Below are positions 8,378 to 16,912 of a DNA stretch of 44,282 nucleotides, piece by piece. A model generated the notes under the pieces. It was not told the DNA's origin, searched no databases, and was given only the letters and a program-made list of their open reading frames with translations. Source of the DNA: Salibacterium aidingense DSM 18341 (GTDB taxonomy: Bacteria; Bacillota; Bacilli; Bacillales; Marinococcaceae); the NCBI RefSeq assembly GCF_000429685.1, contig NZ_AUCI01000027.1, positions 1 through 44,282 on the forward strand, given 5' to 3'. Each line of letters opens with the position of its first letter. Positions within the stretch are counted from its first letter, which is position 1. The translations under genes and the position numbers were made by a program.

Positions 8378-8500
8378 GGTTACCCCGGAATAAGGCAGAC
8401 CAATCCCATTTCCTCTGCGCACACAGGCAGAGTCTTTGACACTATTTAATTAGCTGGTCAAAGGTTGGATTCGAAGTCTGGCTGATTGCATCCGGTAACC
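8378..8500 (-). ncRNA. Structured 5' leader RNA of erm (macrolide-type attenuator)
   Basis: From the candidate start near 8518, the leader can fold with a long-range stem: GGTTACCGGA (8500-8491) against TCC-GG-GGTAACC (3' part 8384-8378), which places the leader-peptide start codon at the end of the stem. Inside is a 6-bp hairpin CTCTGC/GCAGAG (8413-8432). Translation of the leader peptide would disrupt this fold upstream of T1. The fold was worked out by eye only. Confidence 0.5.
8450..8491 (-). CDS. Erm leader peptide with RLR stalling motif (13 aa)
   Basis: MQSARLRIQPLTS, start ATG at 8491 with GGAGGGG 7 nt upstream and stop TAA at 8452-8450. The ErmD leader peptide is known to stall ribosomes at Arg-Leu-Arg (the +X+ rule) when a macrolide or ketolide is bound; the same R-L-R lies here at residues 5-7. 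Position just after the promoter, strong ribosome site and the motif together support an inducible attenuator for erm. Confidence 0.75.
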   Translation of the reverse strand: MQSARLRIQPLTS

Positions 8501-8524
8501 CCTCCGTTCCTTAATTTCAACTAG

Positions 8525-8553
8525 AGTATACCATGTCTCTCTTTTGAACACAA
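8525..8553 (-). promoter_or_regulatory. Promoter of the erm leader
   Basis: On the minus strand, TTGTGT (8553-8548), 17-nt spacer, TATACT (8530-8525) with a TGG extension just upstream. Predicted start near 8518, about 27 nt before the leader-peptide ATG and about 330 nt before erm. Confidence 0.65.
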
Positions 8554-8572
8554 CATAATCTGGAAATGGACA

Positions 8573-8971
8573 TCAGGATTTTGATTTCATTGCTTTCACT
8601 ATTTTCAGTCCCTGTGTGCCGACCAGTTGATTGTATCGCTCGGAGTCAACTGCAACAAGTTCTACTTTTCCTTTCCCGTCAAAATAAAGGCCCCAGCCAA
8701 ATTTTTTGGGAAGTGCAGAAGCACGCATACAGGCATGGCTTTTCTTATCATACTCCATTTTGGCGGAAGCTCTTTTCTCTTCTGGAATATTCTTGTGGCG
8801 CATATGAGCTTCAAATTGAAATTCTTCCTGCGTCCATTTTTTTGGATGCTCTTTCAACAGTTCGTACTCCACTTCTGCCAGGGTAGGTTTTTGACGTCTG
8901 GAGGACGGAATCACCGCTTTTTGGACAGGGCTGTCTTCAGCGATCACAATGAAAGTATTATAATAATTCAT
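8573..8971 (-). CDS. DUF6157-like protein of unknown function
   Basis: 132 aa, soluble, lysine-rich. It begins MNYYNTFIVIAEDSP and ends with a KFGWGLYFDGKGKVELVAVDS segment followed by a basic tail, a pattern I associate with the DUF6157 family; this assignment is from memory. No catalytic residues are known to me. AAGGAGGT lies 5 nt before the ATG at 8971. The erm promoter begins just downstream of its stop codon. No partner gene is evident; function unknown. Confidence 0.7.
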   Translation of the reverse strand: MNYYNTFIVIAEDSPVQKAVIPSSRRQKPTLAEVEYELLKEHPKKWTQEEFQFEAHMRHKNIPEEKRASAKMEYDKKSHACMRASALPKKFGWGLYFDGKGKVELVAVDSERYNQLVGTQGLKIVKAMKSKS

Positions 8972-9058
8972 CTGAACCTCCTTATTTTTCTTTCACTTTT
9001 TATCAAACAACGCCATTGCTGCAGCAATAGCGATAGCAGAATCTATTCATTCCGATCC

Positions 9059-10273
9059 CTATCGATGTCTCTCCGGGTCCTGTTGAATAAATAAAGAGAC
9101 CACTAAACTAATCAGCAGAAAACAGGCCAACACTTCAAATGTAAGAATATAACTCCCGGTATGGAGAAGTGTTACTGCCGTCATCGGTCCGATCGAAGCT
9201 CCGATAAATAAAATAAAAACATAGACCGATACCGCCGTGCCGCGTTCGCTTCCTCCCAGGCTGCCGACTAGGGAAATCAAGGTCGGGACTGTCAGGGCAA
9301 TACCAGCCGCGAAAACAACACTCATTACAACCATGAACGGTAAAAAGGACGATATCCCCGAGAGCGCCAGCCCAAAGGCGGCGAACGCAAGGCCGGCCCG
9401 AAGGACACGGATCATCCCAAAGCGGGTGGTGATTTTTCCTGTAAATGGTGCAATCAGCATCCCGATGATGCCGGCAGCGCGGATAGAGAGAATATCACGT
9501 TCCCCAAGCCCAAACACGTCTTCCACGAAACTCCCAAGAGCTGTATACATCCCTACAAAGGAAAGCAGCAATGTCAAGCCAATAAAATAACAACACAGCA
9601 GCGATCGTTTCGTCAGAACAAACCGATACTTTTTCAGAATGCTGTCCCAGTTCACTTTCCCCGGCTGGCGGTTCCCTCCAGGCAGGAAAAAAAGGGTGGC
9701 AAGCGTCGTCAGCAGATACAATCCGCTCATCGAATAGAAAACAGACGGCCAGCCGGCATATTGGTTGAGAAAACTGCTGTAAATCTGACCAATGATACCT
9801 GCCATTAAAAATGCCGAGCTGATAAAACCAATCGTTGTCACCCGTTTTTGCGGCGGGAACATCTCTACCGCATATGTAATGGTTATTGGGGCAGCCGCTG
9901 CGGCGAAAGCTCCCTGAATGCTTCTCAAAAAAATCAAACTGATTAAATGATTGGAAAATCCAAGGAGCAGGGTCGTGATCGTCATTCCAACACAGCCGAA
10001 TACCATCATCTGTTTCCGTCCGTACTGATCGGATAATGGACCCCAAAACAAACATCCAACCGCATAAAATAACGAAAATGCAGTCCCTGTCCAGGCTGCC
10101 TGAACGGTGGTCGTTTCAAAAGAGGCAGCAAATTCAGAAACGAGTGGAATCGTAACATACACACTGCAGACTACAACCAGTCCGCACCAAAATAAGAGCA
10201 CTGTCATCAGTGGTTCGTTTTGCTTCTCTGAGCTTTCAATGTATTCTTCCGCCGCCTGTGTCAAGCAAAACAT
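9059..10273 (-). CDS. MFS transporter (drug:H+ antiporter-like)
   Basis: 404 aa with about 12 membrane spans. The MFS loop 2-3 motif is present as GPLSDQYGRKQMM (about residue 78), and a second-half GKITTRFGMIRVLR repeats it. A short hydrophilic N-terminus (residues 1-22) precedes the first helix. AGGA lies 7 nt before the ATG at 10273. The gene is divergent from the ECF sigma gene with a ~120-bp shared upstream region. The closest general class is the exporters of drugs or arabinose-like sugars (AraJ/YnfM-type); substrate cannot be told. Confidence 0.85.
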   Translation of the reverse strand: MFCLTQAAEEYIESSEKQNEPLMTVLLFWCGLVVVCSVYVTIPLVSEFAASFETTTVQAAWTGTAFSLFYAVGCLFWGPLSDQYGRKQMMVFGCVGMTITTLLLGFSNHLISLIFLRSIQGAFAAAAAPITITYAVEMFPPQKRVTTIGFISSAFLMAGIIGQIYSSFLNQYAGWPSVFYSMSGLYLLTTLATLFFLPGGNRQPGKVNWDSILKKYRFVLTKRSLLCCYFIGLTLLLSFVGMYTALGSFVEDVFGLGERDILSIRAAGIIGMLIAPFTGKITTRFGMIRVLRAGLAFAAFGLALSGISSFLPFMVVMSVVFAAGIALTVPTLISLVGSLGGSERGTAVSVYVFILFIGASIGPMTAVTLLHTGSYILTFEVLACFLLISLVVSLFIQQDPERHR

Positions 10274-10393
10274 CCCCTTTTCCTAAAGTATAGAACATTG
10301 GTTTTAGTTTATCTGATATTATTATAGTATGAATTGTTCCTGTTTTGGCCTTTTTGTCATGTTTTATTCTATTCACATAAGCAGGTGAAATCG

Positions 10394-11257
10394 ATGATAG
10401 AATTAGAAACGTTGTATAAAGCCTCTCGACCGCATGTGTTCTCGATCGCTTACCGAATGCTGGGCTCCATCACGGAGGCAGAGGATGTGGTTCAAGAATT
10501 ATTCCTGCATCTCCATGAATCGGATACGGAGAACATTCGTGACATGAAGGCCTACCTTACTAAAATGACAACAAACCGCTGCCTCAATGTGCTAAAGTCA
10601 GCTAGAAAGCGCAGAGAAGTTTATCCTGGCCCGTGGCTTCCGGAACCACAGGTTTCGCCGGCAGACCAGCCATTGGAGAAAACGTTAAAAACAGAATCCA
10701 TTTCTTATGCTTTTCTTGTATTACTAGAACAGCTGTCCCCCGTGGAAAGAACGGTATTCGTGCTCAGAGAAGCCCTTGGCTATAACTATATCGAAACAGC
10801 TGAAATCTTGAATAAAACCGAGGTAAATTGCCGGAAGATTTATAGCCGGGCGAAACGAAAAATACAAAACGAGTCTGTTTACCCAGAGAATACCGTACAA
10901 ACAACGCTCCTTGCTGATACTTTTTTGAAAGCCGCAGCCACGGGAGATTTTGAAGAGTTTATCAAAATGCTTGCCGAAGATATTGTGCTTTATTCCGATG
11001 GAGGCGGCAATGTCAACTCCGCCATCAATCCTATTTTCTCTAAAAAACGGGTCACTGCTTTTCTGCAGGGAATATCAGCCAAAGGAAGTTTCACAGGGAA
11101 ACTGTATCCGGTCCTCGTTAATGGAGAGACAGGAATCCTGCAGGAACAAGACGGCCATCCTGTCAAAATTATCTGCTTCAGATGGGATACCAAGCAGAGA
11201 AACATACAGAACATATACTTCATTGTCAATCCTGATAAACTGCCAGCCTTACAATAA
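10394..11257 (+). CDS. ECF41-type RNA polymerase sigma factor with C-terminal SnoaL-like domain
   Basis: 287 aa from ATG 10394 (MIELETLYKAS), chosen because CAGGTGA lies 7 nt upstream; the frame stays open to 10334 without a ribosome site. Sigma region 2 spans residues ~5-70 (AYRMLGSITEAEDVVQELF), region 4 ~110-165 (LSPVERTVFVLREALGYNYIE in part). The C-terminal NTF2/SnoaL-like domain carries the SDGGG and NPDKL motifs that define ECF41 factors, in which this domain controls sigma activity instead of an anti-sigma factor. Typical ECF41 targets encode a carboxymuconolactone decarboxylase-type protein, and such a gene follows directly. Confidence 0.9.
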   Translation: MIELETLYKASRPHVFSIAYRMLGSITEAEDVVQELFLHLHESDTENIRDMKAYLTKMTTNRCLNVLKSARKRREVYPGPWLPEPQVSPADQPLEKTLKTESISYAFLVLLEQLSPVERTVFVLREALGYNYIETAEILNKTEVNCRKIYSRAKRKIQNESVYPENTVQTTLLADTFLKAAATGDFEEFIKMLAEDIVLYSDGGGNVNSAINPIFSKKRVTAFLQGISAKGSFTGKLYPVLVNGETGILQEQDGHPVKIICFRWDTKQRNIQNIYFIVNPDKLPALQ

Positions 11258-11275
11258 AAAAATTTTTTCCGGGTC

Positions 11276-11302
11276 TGTCACAAATTCCTCCTCTGTTTTG
11301 TC
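11276..11302 (+). promoter_or_regulatory. Candidate ECF41 target promoter
   Basis: TGTCACA (11276-11282), 16-nt spacer, TGTC (11299-11302), 41 bp upstream of the CMD-family start codon. From memory the ECF41 consensus is TGTCACA-N16-CGTC, so this differs in one base of the -10 element. Location between the sigma gene and its usual target gene supports it. Confidence 0.7.
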
Positions 11303-11343
11303 TTTATAGGTGAACGTCATTTATTATGAAGGAGGAGTTTCTC

Positions 11344-11805
11344 ATGGAGCCACGATTAAACTATGCAAAGACAAACCCCGGGATACTGAAGCTGATGATG
11401 CAGGTCGAGGAGTACAAAACCACCACTGAGTTTGATCAGAAACTGATGGAATTGATTAAAATCCGAGCCTCTCAGATCAATGGCTGCGCCTTTTGCCTCG
11501 ATATGCACACAAAGGACGCGAGAGCGATCGGCGAGACCGAGCAAAGAATTTACTGCCTGAATGCCTGGCGGGAGTCCCCTTTTTACAGTGAACCGGAAAG
11601 AGCAGCATTAGCATTAACGGAAGCCGTCACGTTCATATCAGAAAACGGGGTACCGGATGACCTTTACGAGCAAGTACTTCAGCATTACAGTGAAACGCAA
11701 TATATGGACCTCGTGTTTCTCATTATAACGATCAACAGCTGGAATCGTCTGGCAATTTCCACCACCAGCGTTCCTGGAGACTATCAGCCGCAGTCTTCAA
11801 AATAA
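11344..11805 (+). CDS. Carboxymuconolactone decarboxylase / AhpD-family protein
   Basis: 153 aa. The AhpD-like core has the CxxC-x-x-H pattern in NGCAFCLDMHTKDAR (about residues 51-65) preceded by ELIKIRASQ. These proteins are small alpha-helical redox or decarboxylase enzymes; the ECF41-linked members probably act as peroxidase-like oxidoreductases, but substrates are unknown. The start at 11344 (MEPRLNYAKT) is chosen because AAGGAGGAG lies 6 nt upstream; an earlier ATG at 11326 would contain that site. Transcription is likely from the ECF41 promoter at 11276-11302. Confidence 0.88.
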   Translation: MEPRLNYAKTNPGILKLMMQVEEYKTTTEFDQKLMELIKIRASQINGCAFCLDMHTKDARAIGETEQRIYCLNAWRESPFYSEPERAALALTEAVTFISENGVPDDLYEQVLQHYSETQYMDLVFLIITINSWNRLAISTTSVPGDYQPQSSK

Positions 11806-12191
11806 GGCCATAAGTTGTCTCTTGTGCAGGGGGCATTTCTCTATTTAAGGTTCTCCGTGCTGTGGCTATGTTGTATACAATTGGCAATGTCCGCCGTCTG
11901 CCCGCATGGGTACAGTCTTGAACCTATTTTTCCTTTTACAGCAATGCTTCCGGAAGTTTGTGCCTTATTTAATCAAACGTTTGTTTAACTTCATCCATTG
12001 ATAATAACTTCCGCAGATTTCGGTTTCGACATCATTTCCTGGGAAATACAGAAATTTGTCAAAACCAATATCCAGGTGCCCCCGCCTGTCAACATTGGGT
12101 TCTACCAGAGTCATGCTTCTCTTTAGACTCGTTGAGGGACTTTTTTCAATTTGTTTCTCTAGTTCATTATGAGGCAGGGTAACATTGAAAA
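11806..12191. other. Intergenic stretch without a recognisable gene
   Basis: Between the CMD gene and the terminator/repeat of the GH31 operon. A minus-strand frame of 85 codons (12222-11965) starts with TTG inside the repeat element, has no ribosome site and matches no family I know; it may be a gene remnant. Otherwise nothing is seen. Confidence 0.4.
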
Positions 12192-12280
12192 ATAGGGGCT
12201 GGGCAAAACCATCACTAGACAAAAAGACAAAAAAATTTCCGAACGATTCTACTTTGTTCGGAAATTTTTTGTGTCTTTCT
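12192..12280. repeat. Dispersed CTGGG(A)CAAAAC...CCGAACGA repeat, copy 1
   Basis: CTGGGCAAAAC followed ~20 bp later by GACAAAAAAATTTCCGAACGAT and a return arm. The same order, CTGGGACAAAAC then GACAAAAAATCCGAACGAT and return arm, occurs at 44190-44257. Both contain strong hairpins. Confidence 0.6.
12230..12270 (-). terminator. Terminator of the uronate/TRAP/GH31 operon
   Basis: 15-bp perfect stem (arms 12230-12244 and 12256-12270, core TTCCGAAC / GTTCGGAA) flanked by A/T runs, 25 bp after the GH31 stop codon in the minus direction. It is part of the dispersed repeat. Confidence 0.8.
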
Positions 12281-12294
12281 GCAATGACATTATT

Positions 12295-14697
12295 TTATAG
12301 CTGCCTAATTCTTGTGGAATGACTGCTGGAATGGAAGGTTTCTTCCTGTCCGTTGTTTACTTTTATTGCTTTTTCCCCTTCAGTGGGAAAATAGACGGTT
12401 ACATTCTCATAGGGCAAAGAGTAAGACCCGCTTGTTGTAACTTCCAATTCGATGCTGTCAGCGTTTGTCTTCATTTTTAAATCAATAATCGTAGATTCGC
12501 CCTGTTTGTAATGGTTGGAGACCCCATCATCTTCATAGTGGCTGAAGCGAGTTTCTCCATTTTTCTGTAACGGAAAACAAAGGTAGCCGCGCTGCTCTTT
12601 CTTTTGCATTTTATCTTCTTTCGTATCTATCGGGATAATAGAGCCGGCCTGTGCAAACAACGGTACCCTGTCCATCGGAGCTTCTGTGGTGATCGTCTGC
12701 CCTCCGCTGTAGTATACACCTGTATGCCAGTCATACCAGCCTTTCTCATTATCGGGAAGATAGACCTCAATCTTTTCTTTTCCTTTTTCAACCACCGGAG
12801 CCACAAGCACCTGTTCTCCCAGCATAAACTGATACGATTCTTCAAATGTATTTTCGTCATGAGCGAAGGAATAAAACATCGGCCGTATCATCGGCTTGTA
12901 ATAGTCATGAGCGTCTTTCATGAGCTGGTATAAATAAGGGATAATCGTTTCGCGAAAATCCATGAGACGTTTGATTGGTTCTATATACTCGGGATACATC
13001 CACGGGACATTGACGGAACCATCGTCGTTCCAGGAATGAATCGTGAATCTTGGATGAACGATTCCGTTCTGAATCCAGCGTATAAACAGTTCTGGTTCCG
13101 GGGCTCCTCCTGCAAACCCGCCGACGTCATGGCCGAAGTTATATACGCCGGACAAACTCAGGCCGATGCCGGTGAGTACATTATATTTCAGCGTTTTCCA
13201 GCTCGTATAATTGTCGCCCGACCAGGTCTGGGCGTAGCGCTGCAGTCCGGGCCCGCCTGACCTTGTGATCGCATACGGCCGGGCTGAAGGATCAAATTCT
13301 TTCTGCGCATCCAGTGACGTTTTCGTCATAAGAAGAGACAATACCGGCCGCGCATCCTTCATCCTTAATTCGTTCCCAAACCCGTGCAGCTTCGCCTCTT
13401 GGTCCCATATTTCAAATTCATTATTATCGTTCCAGGTGGAATCAATCCCATACGATAATAACTGCTCTTTCACTTTCTCCTTCCACCATTGGACCGCTTC
13501 GGGATTCGTGAAGTCGATGTAGGCTCCGAGGTCATCCCAGAACTGGACCAGTTCTTCTTCCGTTCCCGTCCGGTTTTTCACAAAATATCCTTTTTCCTTC
13601 AATTCAGCGTACAAAGGATGGTCCTGCAGCAGGCACGGTTTAATGTTGGCACACAGGTTTACTCCATGCTCTTTGTAATGCGCGGTAAAACGCTTAGGGT
13701 CAGGAAACTTGGATGTATTCCAGTTAAAAACATAACGTTTGCCTTCGATCGACGTATAACCGGAGGACAACTGAAAAGAATGGCATGGAATTTCATAGTC
13801 TTCACAGTCTTGAATAAATTGGTTCATCTGCCTCTGTGCGTCCGGCGCATCGGTGTACGTCATCGTCGATCCGGAATACCCCAGGCTCCATTTCGGGAAA
13901 AGCGCTGTCTTACCCGTTAACCAGGAATACGTTTCAACGACCTCCGCGGCGTCCTGCCCGCTGATCAAATAGTAATCCAGCGGACCCGATGCACCATGAT
14001 AGTAACGATAAAAACCGTGATAGTTATCCAGTTCCTTCCCCATGTCAAAGACGCTCGTCGACAAATTATCATAAAACATCCCGTACCACTGCCTGTCTTT
14101 TGTCCTCGTCATGAAAAAGGGAATATGCTTATACAGCGGATCGGTTAAATAAGGATCATACCCCATCGGATCCATATTCTGCATACGGTACCGATGACCA
14201 TGTCTGTTTAACGGTCCGGCCTTTTCTCCGAGGCCGAAAAACATTTCTTCCCGGCTGCGCTTCATGTAGTGAAAAAGACCGCTTCCAAGGGTCCCGTCCA
14301 GGTTATAGCTTTGTGTATCCCTGTCTCTTGCTATTTCTAACCAATCTCCGTTTTGCTTTTCATACCAGATGAACTGCAGGGCGTCCATCCTAATATATAG
14401 CTTTAATCTGGAAGTAAAGAGTTCATACTCCAGCTCATTTATTTTATTGATAGAATAGGCGGGACACGTAAACGGAGAAAGGTCCAGCCGGCTCCGCCCC
14501 TCATAGGGCACATCTTCCATGCCGGGGGCAATCGTCCATGTCGGCAGGTGTCCTTCTGTCATGTCCTTTATATATATACGAAATATATTTTCTTCTAAAA
14601 TCCATATTCGAATTTCTGTATCTTCTGCTTCATTTATCAGACGAAGGGAAGAAGTATCTCCGGATATCCACCGGAAACGATAAGCATCCATGTTCAT
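12295..14697 (-). CDS. GH31-family alpha-glycosidase, cytoplasmic
   Basis: 800 aa, no signal peptide. The N-terminal beta domain contains FFGLGEKAGPLNRHG; the catalytic barrel has the nucleophile region STWNDNNEFEIWD (Asp about 410-420) and the acid/base region WSGDNYTSW. GIVHPRFTIHSWN and FHSSS-type C-terminal beta domains follow. AAGGAG lies 9 nt before the ATG, and the start is 14 bp after the dctM stop, so it is cotranscribed with the TRAP transporter and uronate enzymes. Family members cleave alpha-glucosides, alpha-xylosides or alpha-galactosides. Context suggests the substrate is an imported oligosaccharide that carries a uronic acid, but specificity cannot be read from sequence. Confidence 0.9.
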   Translation of the reverse strand: MNMDAYRFRWISGDTSSLRLINEAEDTEIRIWILEENIFRIYIKDMTEGHLPTWTIAPGMEDVPYEGRSRLDLSPFTCPAYSINKINELEYELFTSRLKLYIRMDALQFIWYEKQNGDWLEIARDRDTQSYNLDGTLGSGLFHYMKRSREEMFFGLGEKAGPLNRHGHRYRMQNMDPMGYDPYLTDPLYKHIPFFMTRTKDRQWYGMFYDNLSTSVFDMGKELDNYHGFYRYYHGASGPLDYYLISGQDAAEVVETYSWLTGKTALFPKWSLGYSGSTMTYTDAPDAQRQMNQFIQDCEDYEIPCHSFQLSSGYTSIEGKRYVFNWNTSKFPDPKRFTAHYKEHGVNLCANIKPCLLQDHPLYAELKEKGYFVKNRTGTEEELVQFWDDLGAYIDFTNPEAVQWWKEKVKEQLLSYGIDSTWNDNNEFEIWDQEAKLHGFGNELRMKDARPVLSLLMTKTSLDAQKEFDPSARPYAITRSGGPGLQRYAQTWSGDNYTSWKTLKYNVLTGIGLSLSGVYNFGHDVGGFAGGAPEPELFIRWIQNGIVHPRFTIHSWNDDGSVNVPWMYPEYIEPIKRLMDFRETIIPYLYQLMKDAHDYYKPMIRPMFYSFAHDENTFEESYQFMLGEQVLVAPVVEKGKEKIEVYLPDNEKGWYDWHTGVYYSGGQTITTEAPMDRVPLFAQAGSIIPIDTKEDKMQKKEQRGYLCFPLQKNGETRFSHYEDDGVSNHYKQGESTIIDLKMKTNADSIELEVTTSGSYSLPYENVTVYFPTEGEKAIKVNNGQEETFHSSSHSTRIRQL

Positions 14698-14711
14698 GGG
14701 GTCTTACTCCT

Positions 14712-16010
14712 TTACAATAAATTCAACAATTGAGGTAAAAACAGGCTGATCTGAGGAATATAGACAACCAGCAGCAGAGCGATAATTAGCGCTGCAAAAA
14801 ATTTCACCAAGGTAGGAATAACTTCCTCTATGGTAACTTTTCCGACACTGCTTCCTATAAATAAGGCGCTTCCTACCGGCGGTGTCATAATCCCGATCGC
14901 CAGGTTGAATATCAGAATGATACCGAAGTGTACCGGATCTACCCCCATCTGTGTCGCAATTGGCAGAAAGATCGGTGTGAAGATCAGCACAGCCGGTGTA
15001 ATATCCATAAACGTTCCAATGATCAGGAGGATGACCATCATCATAAACAGTACAATGATCTTATTCTCCGAAATGCTTAGCATAGCGTTACTGATTTCTG
15101 CCGGGATGCCGGTAATTGTCATAGCCCAGGACATTACTGAAGATGCCCCGACCAAAAACAGGACAATTCCTGTCATCGTGACAGATTCCGTTAGTATTTT
15201 CGGAATATCCTTCCAGCTGAGGGATCGGTAAATAAGGGCAAGCAGAGAGGCATAGATAACAGCTACTGCTGCACCTTCTGTTGCTGTAAAAACTCCTGCG
15301 ACAATCCCTCCAATAACAATGACAATCAGCAATAAACTTGGAATAGCATCCAGAATTACTTTGATCTTTTCTTTAAACGGAATCGGCTCTGATACTGGAT
15401 ACTGTTCTCTCTTCGCGATAATATAGGCAACGATCATGATGGAAAGTCCCATTAGAATGCCCGGAAGGTATCCTGCGATAAATAAAGCCGAAATAGAGGT
15501 CCCGCCGCTCACAAGCGAATAGATAATCAGCGCTCCGCTGGGAGGGATCAAAAAACCGGTAGGCGAAGAAGCGATGTTGACCGCTGCGGAATAACTCCGT
15601 TTATAGCCCTCCTTAGCCTGGAGCGGAGACATAACACTTCCGATGGCTGCAGCTGCAGCCACGGCCGATCCTGAAATCGACCCAAACAACATATTTCCTA
15701 CCACATTGGTATGAGCAAGCGACCCCGGCAGCCGCCCTGCTATCAATTTTGCCAGATTAATCAGGCGGATCGCGATCCCGCCGTTATTCATGATACTGCC
15801 GGCTAATATAAAGAAGATCACCGCCAGCAGGGCAAAACTATTGATGCCGCCGACCATGTTCTGGGCCGCTGTAAATAAAATAATATCAAGCGGAACAGCA
15901 ATCAATGCCGCTGCCAGGGATGCAATTCCTATACTAACGGAAATAGGCACGCCAATGCCTAATAATAGAAAAAACGTTGCAAATAACACAATTGCGGCTT
16001 GAAACGCCAT
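14712..16010 (-). CDS. dctM: TRAP transporter large permease (DctM)
   Basis: 432 aa, about 12 hydrophobic spans. Conserved DctM features include GSISGSAVAAAAAIGSVM, the SPTGFLIPPSG loop and NLAIGIMTPPVGSALF in the second repeat. It forms the ion-driven membrane channel of a tripartite transporter with the DctQ subunit encoded 11 bp upstream and the DctP protein further upstream. GGTGAAGGAAG precedes the ATG at 16010. TRAP systems move organic acids, including uronates, using a sodium or proton gradient; sodium would suit a salt-adapted host. Confidence 0.93.
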   Translation of the reverse strand: MAFQAAIVLFATFFLLLGIGVPISVSIGIASLAAALIAVPLDIILFTAAQNMVGGINSFALLAVIFFILAGSIMNNGGIAIRLINLAKLIAGRLPGSLAHTNVVGNMLFGSISGSAVAAAAAIGSVMSPLQAKEGYKRSYSAAVNIASSPTGFLIPPSGALIIYSLVSGGTSISALFIAGYLPGILMGLSIMIVAYIIAKREQYPVSEPIPFKEKIKVILDAIPSLLLIVIVIGGIVAGVFTATEGAAVAVIYASLLALIYRSLSWKDIPKILTESVTMTGIVLFLVGASSVMSWAMTITGIPAEISNAMLSISENKIIVLFMMMVILLIIGTFMDITPAVLIFTPIFLPIATQMGVDPVHFGIILIFNLAIGIMTPPVGSALFIGSSVGKVTIEEVIPTLVKFFAALIIALLLVVYIPQISLFLPQLLNLL

Positions 16011-16021
16011 GCTTCCTTCAC

Positions 16022-16540
16022 CTACTCTCTAATGACTTCTCCTTCTGTTTGAGCATTCTGCTCCCGGTTTTCGAGCTCATTTTTCCGTTCACTCATATTG
16101 ACGAGCTGAAAAAAGATGATGAGACATCCCGATATGGGCAGGATCATATATACCCATCCCATGGGAATATTAAGAATAGGTGTTGACTGTCCCATCGTTG
16201 AATTGGATAAATCCCAGCCTCCAAGGATAAGAACGGCTATACAGAAGGCTATTACTAAACCGTCGATGAGCCATTGCAAGGCTAAAGCTTTTTTATCTTT
16301 CCATTTATTTTTCAGAAACACAATCGCTAAATGCTCATTCACGCTAAACGCATACGCTGCTCCCAAGAGAGCCACCCATATCAAAAGAAACTTAAGAAGC
16401 TCTTCCGTATATACGCTGGGGTCTCCCAGCACATAGCGGGTAAACACCTGCCAGAATGCCCCCGCCACCATAATGACAGTTAGTATGGAAGCAACAATCA
16501 TTACAATTCTGCTGATGAAGGTTTTTATTTTATTCAGCAT
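16022..16540 (-). CDS. dctQ: TRAP transporter small permease (DctQ)
   Basis: 172 aa with four membrane spans. The conserved DctQ segment is seen as FTRYVLGDPSVYTEEL with FLLIWVALLGAAYAF following. AAGGAGGG lies a few bases before the ATG at 16540. It stabilises the DctM subunit in the membrane complex. A 372-bp gap with a strong hairpin separates it from dctP, unusual in an otherwise tight operon. Confidence 0.9.
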   Translation of the reverse strand: MLNKIKTFISRIVMIVASILTVIMVAGAFWQVFTRYVLGDPSVYTEELLKFLLIWVALLGAAYAFSVNEHLAIVFLKNKWKDKKALALQWLIDGLVIAFCIAVLILGGWDLSNSTMGQSTPILNIPMGWVYMILPISGCLIIFFQLVNMSERKNELENREQNAQTEGEVIRE

Positions 16541-16912
16541 AAATGCCCTCCTTCTCCTGATTATCCCCGTCCCGCTTCAAATCATTGGCAGCACTTTTGG
16601 AGCCTGTTCCAGGGTAAAAATGTCCTTTTTGTTTCCATCCACGCTTGCCTTTGTCAAAATAAGCAAAGTGCCACACATGTTCTCCTATCAGCGATCCTAA
16701 AGTATCAAATGTTGCATAAGAGTCTTGTAAAAATTCGATTTGAAATTTTTTCAGAGAACATGACAGGAGGATAATTATGCATCCTGGAGGCCGCGTCCGC
16801 CCCGGCGTCTGTTTGTTATTGGATATAGCATGACTCATCCCTTCTCTGGTTTAAGAATGAGAATTCATTGCCTCAGCTGTAAAACCGAGAGCAATGAATT
16901 CTGAAAAAAGGA
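16541..16912. other. Long dctP-dctQ gap with stem-loop
   Basis: A 12-bp perfect inverted repeat, AGAATTCATTGC (16862-16873) and GCAATGAATTCT (16893-16904), lies just after the dctP stop in the transcription direction, with no U-run. It could protect the 3' end of dctP mRNA and so give more binding protein than permease. The rest holds a 102-codon minus-strand frame (16838-16530) of no known family without a convincing start; not called as a gene. Confidence 0.5.

Noticed and set aside
8378-8500. Possible known metabolite riboswitch upstream of erm
   Set aside because: No match to the SAM, lysine, THF, cobalamin or T-box core motifs I can recall; the RLR peptide explains the leader better.
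11965-12222. 85-codon minus-strand frame after the GH31 terminator
   Set aside because: Starts by TTG inside a repeat, no ribosome site, no recognisable domain.
16777-16833. 18-codon plus-strand frame with AGGAGG ribosome site inside the dctP-dctQ gap
   Set aside because: Opposite to the operon, no conserved sequence or promoter seen; a chance match is likely.
16530-16838. 102-codon minus-strand frame overlapping the dctQ start
   Set aside because: No family, no ribosome site, and it runs into dctQ; treated as chance.
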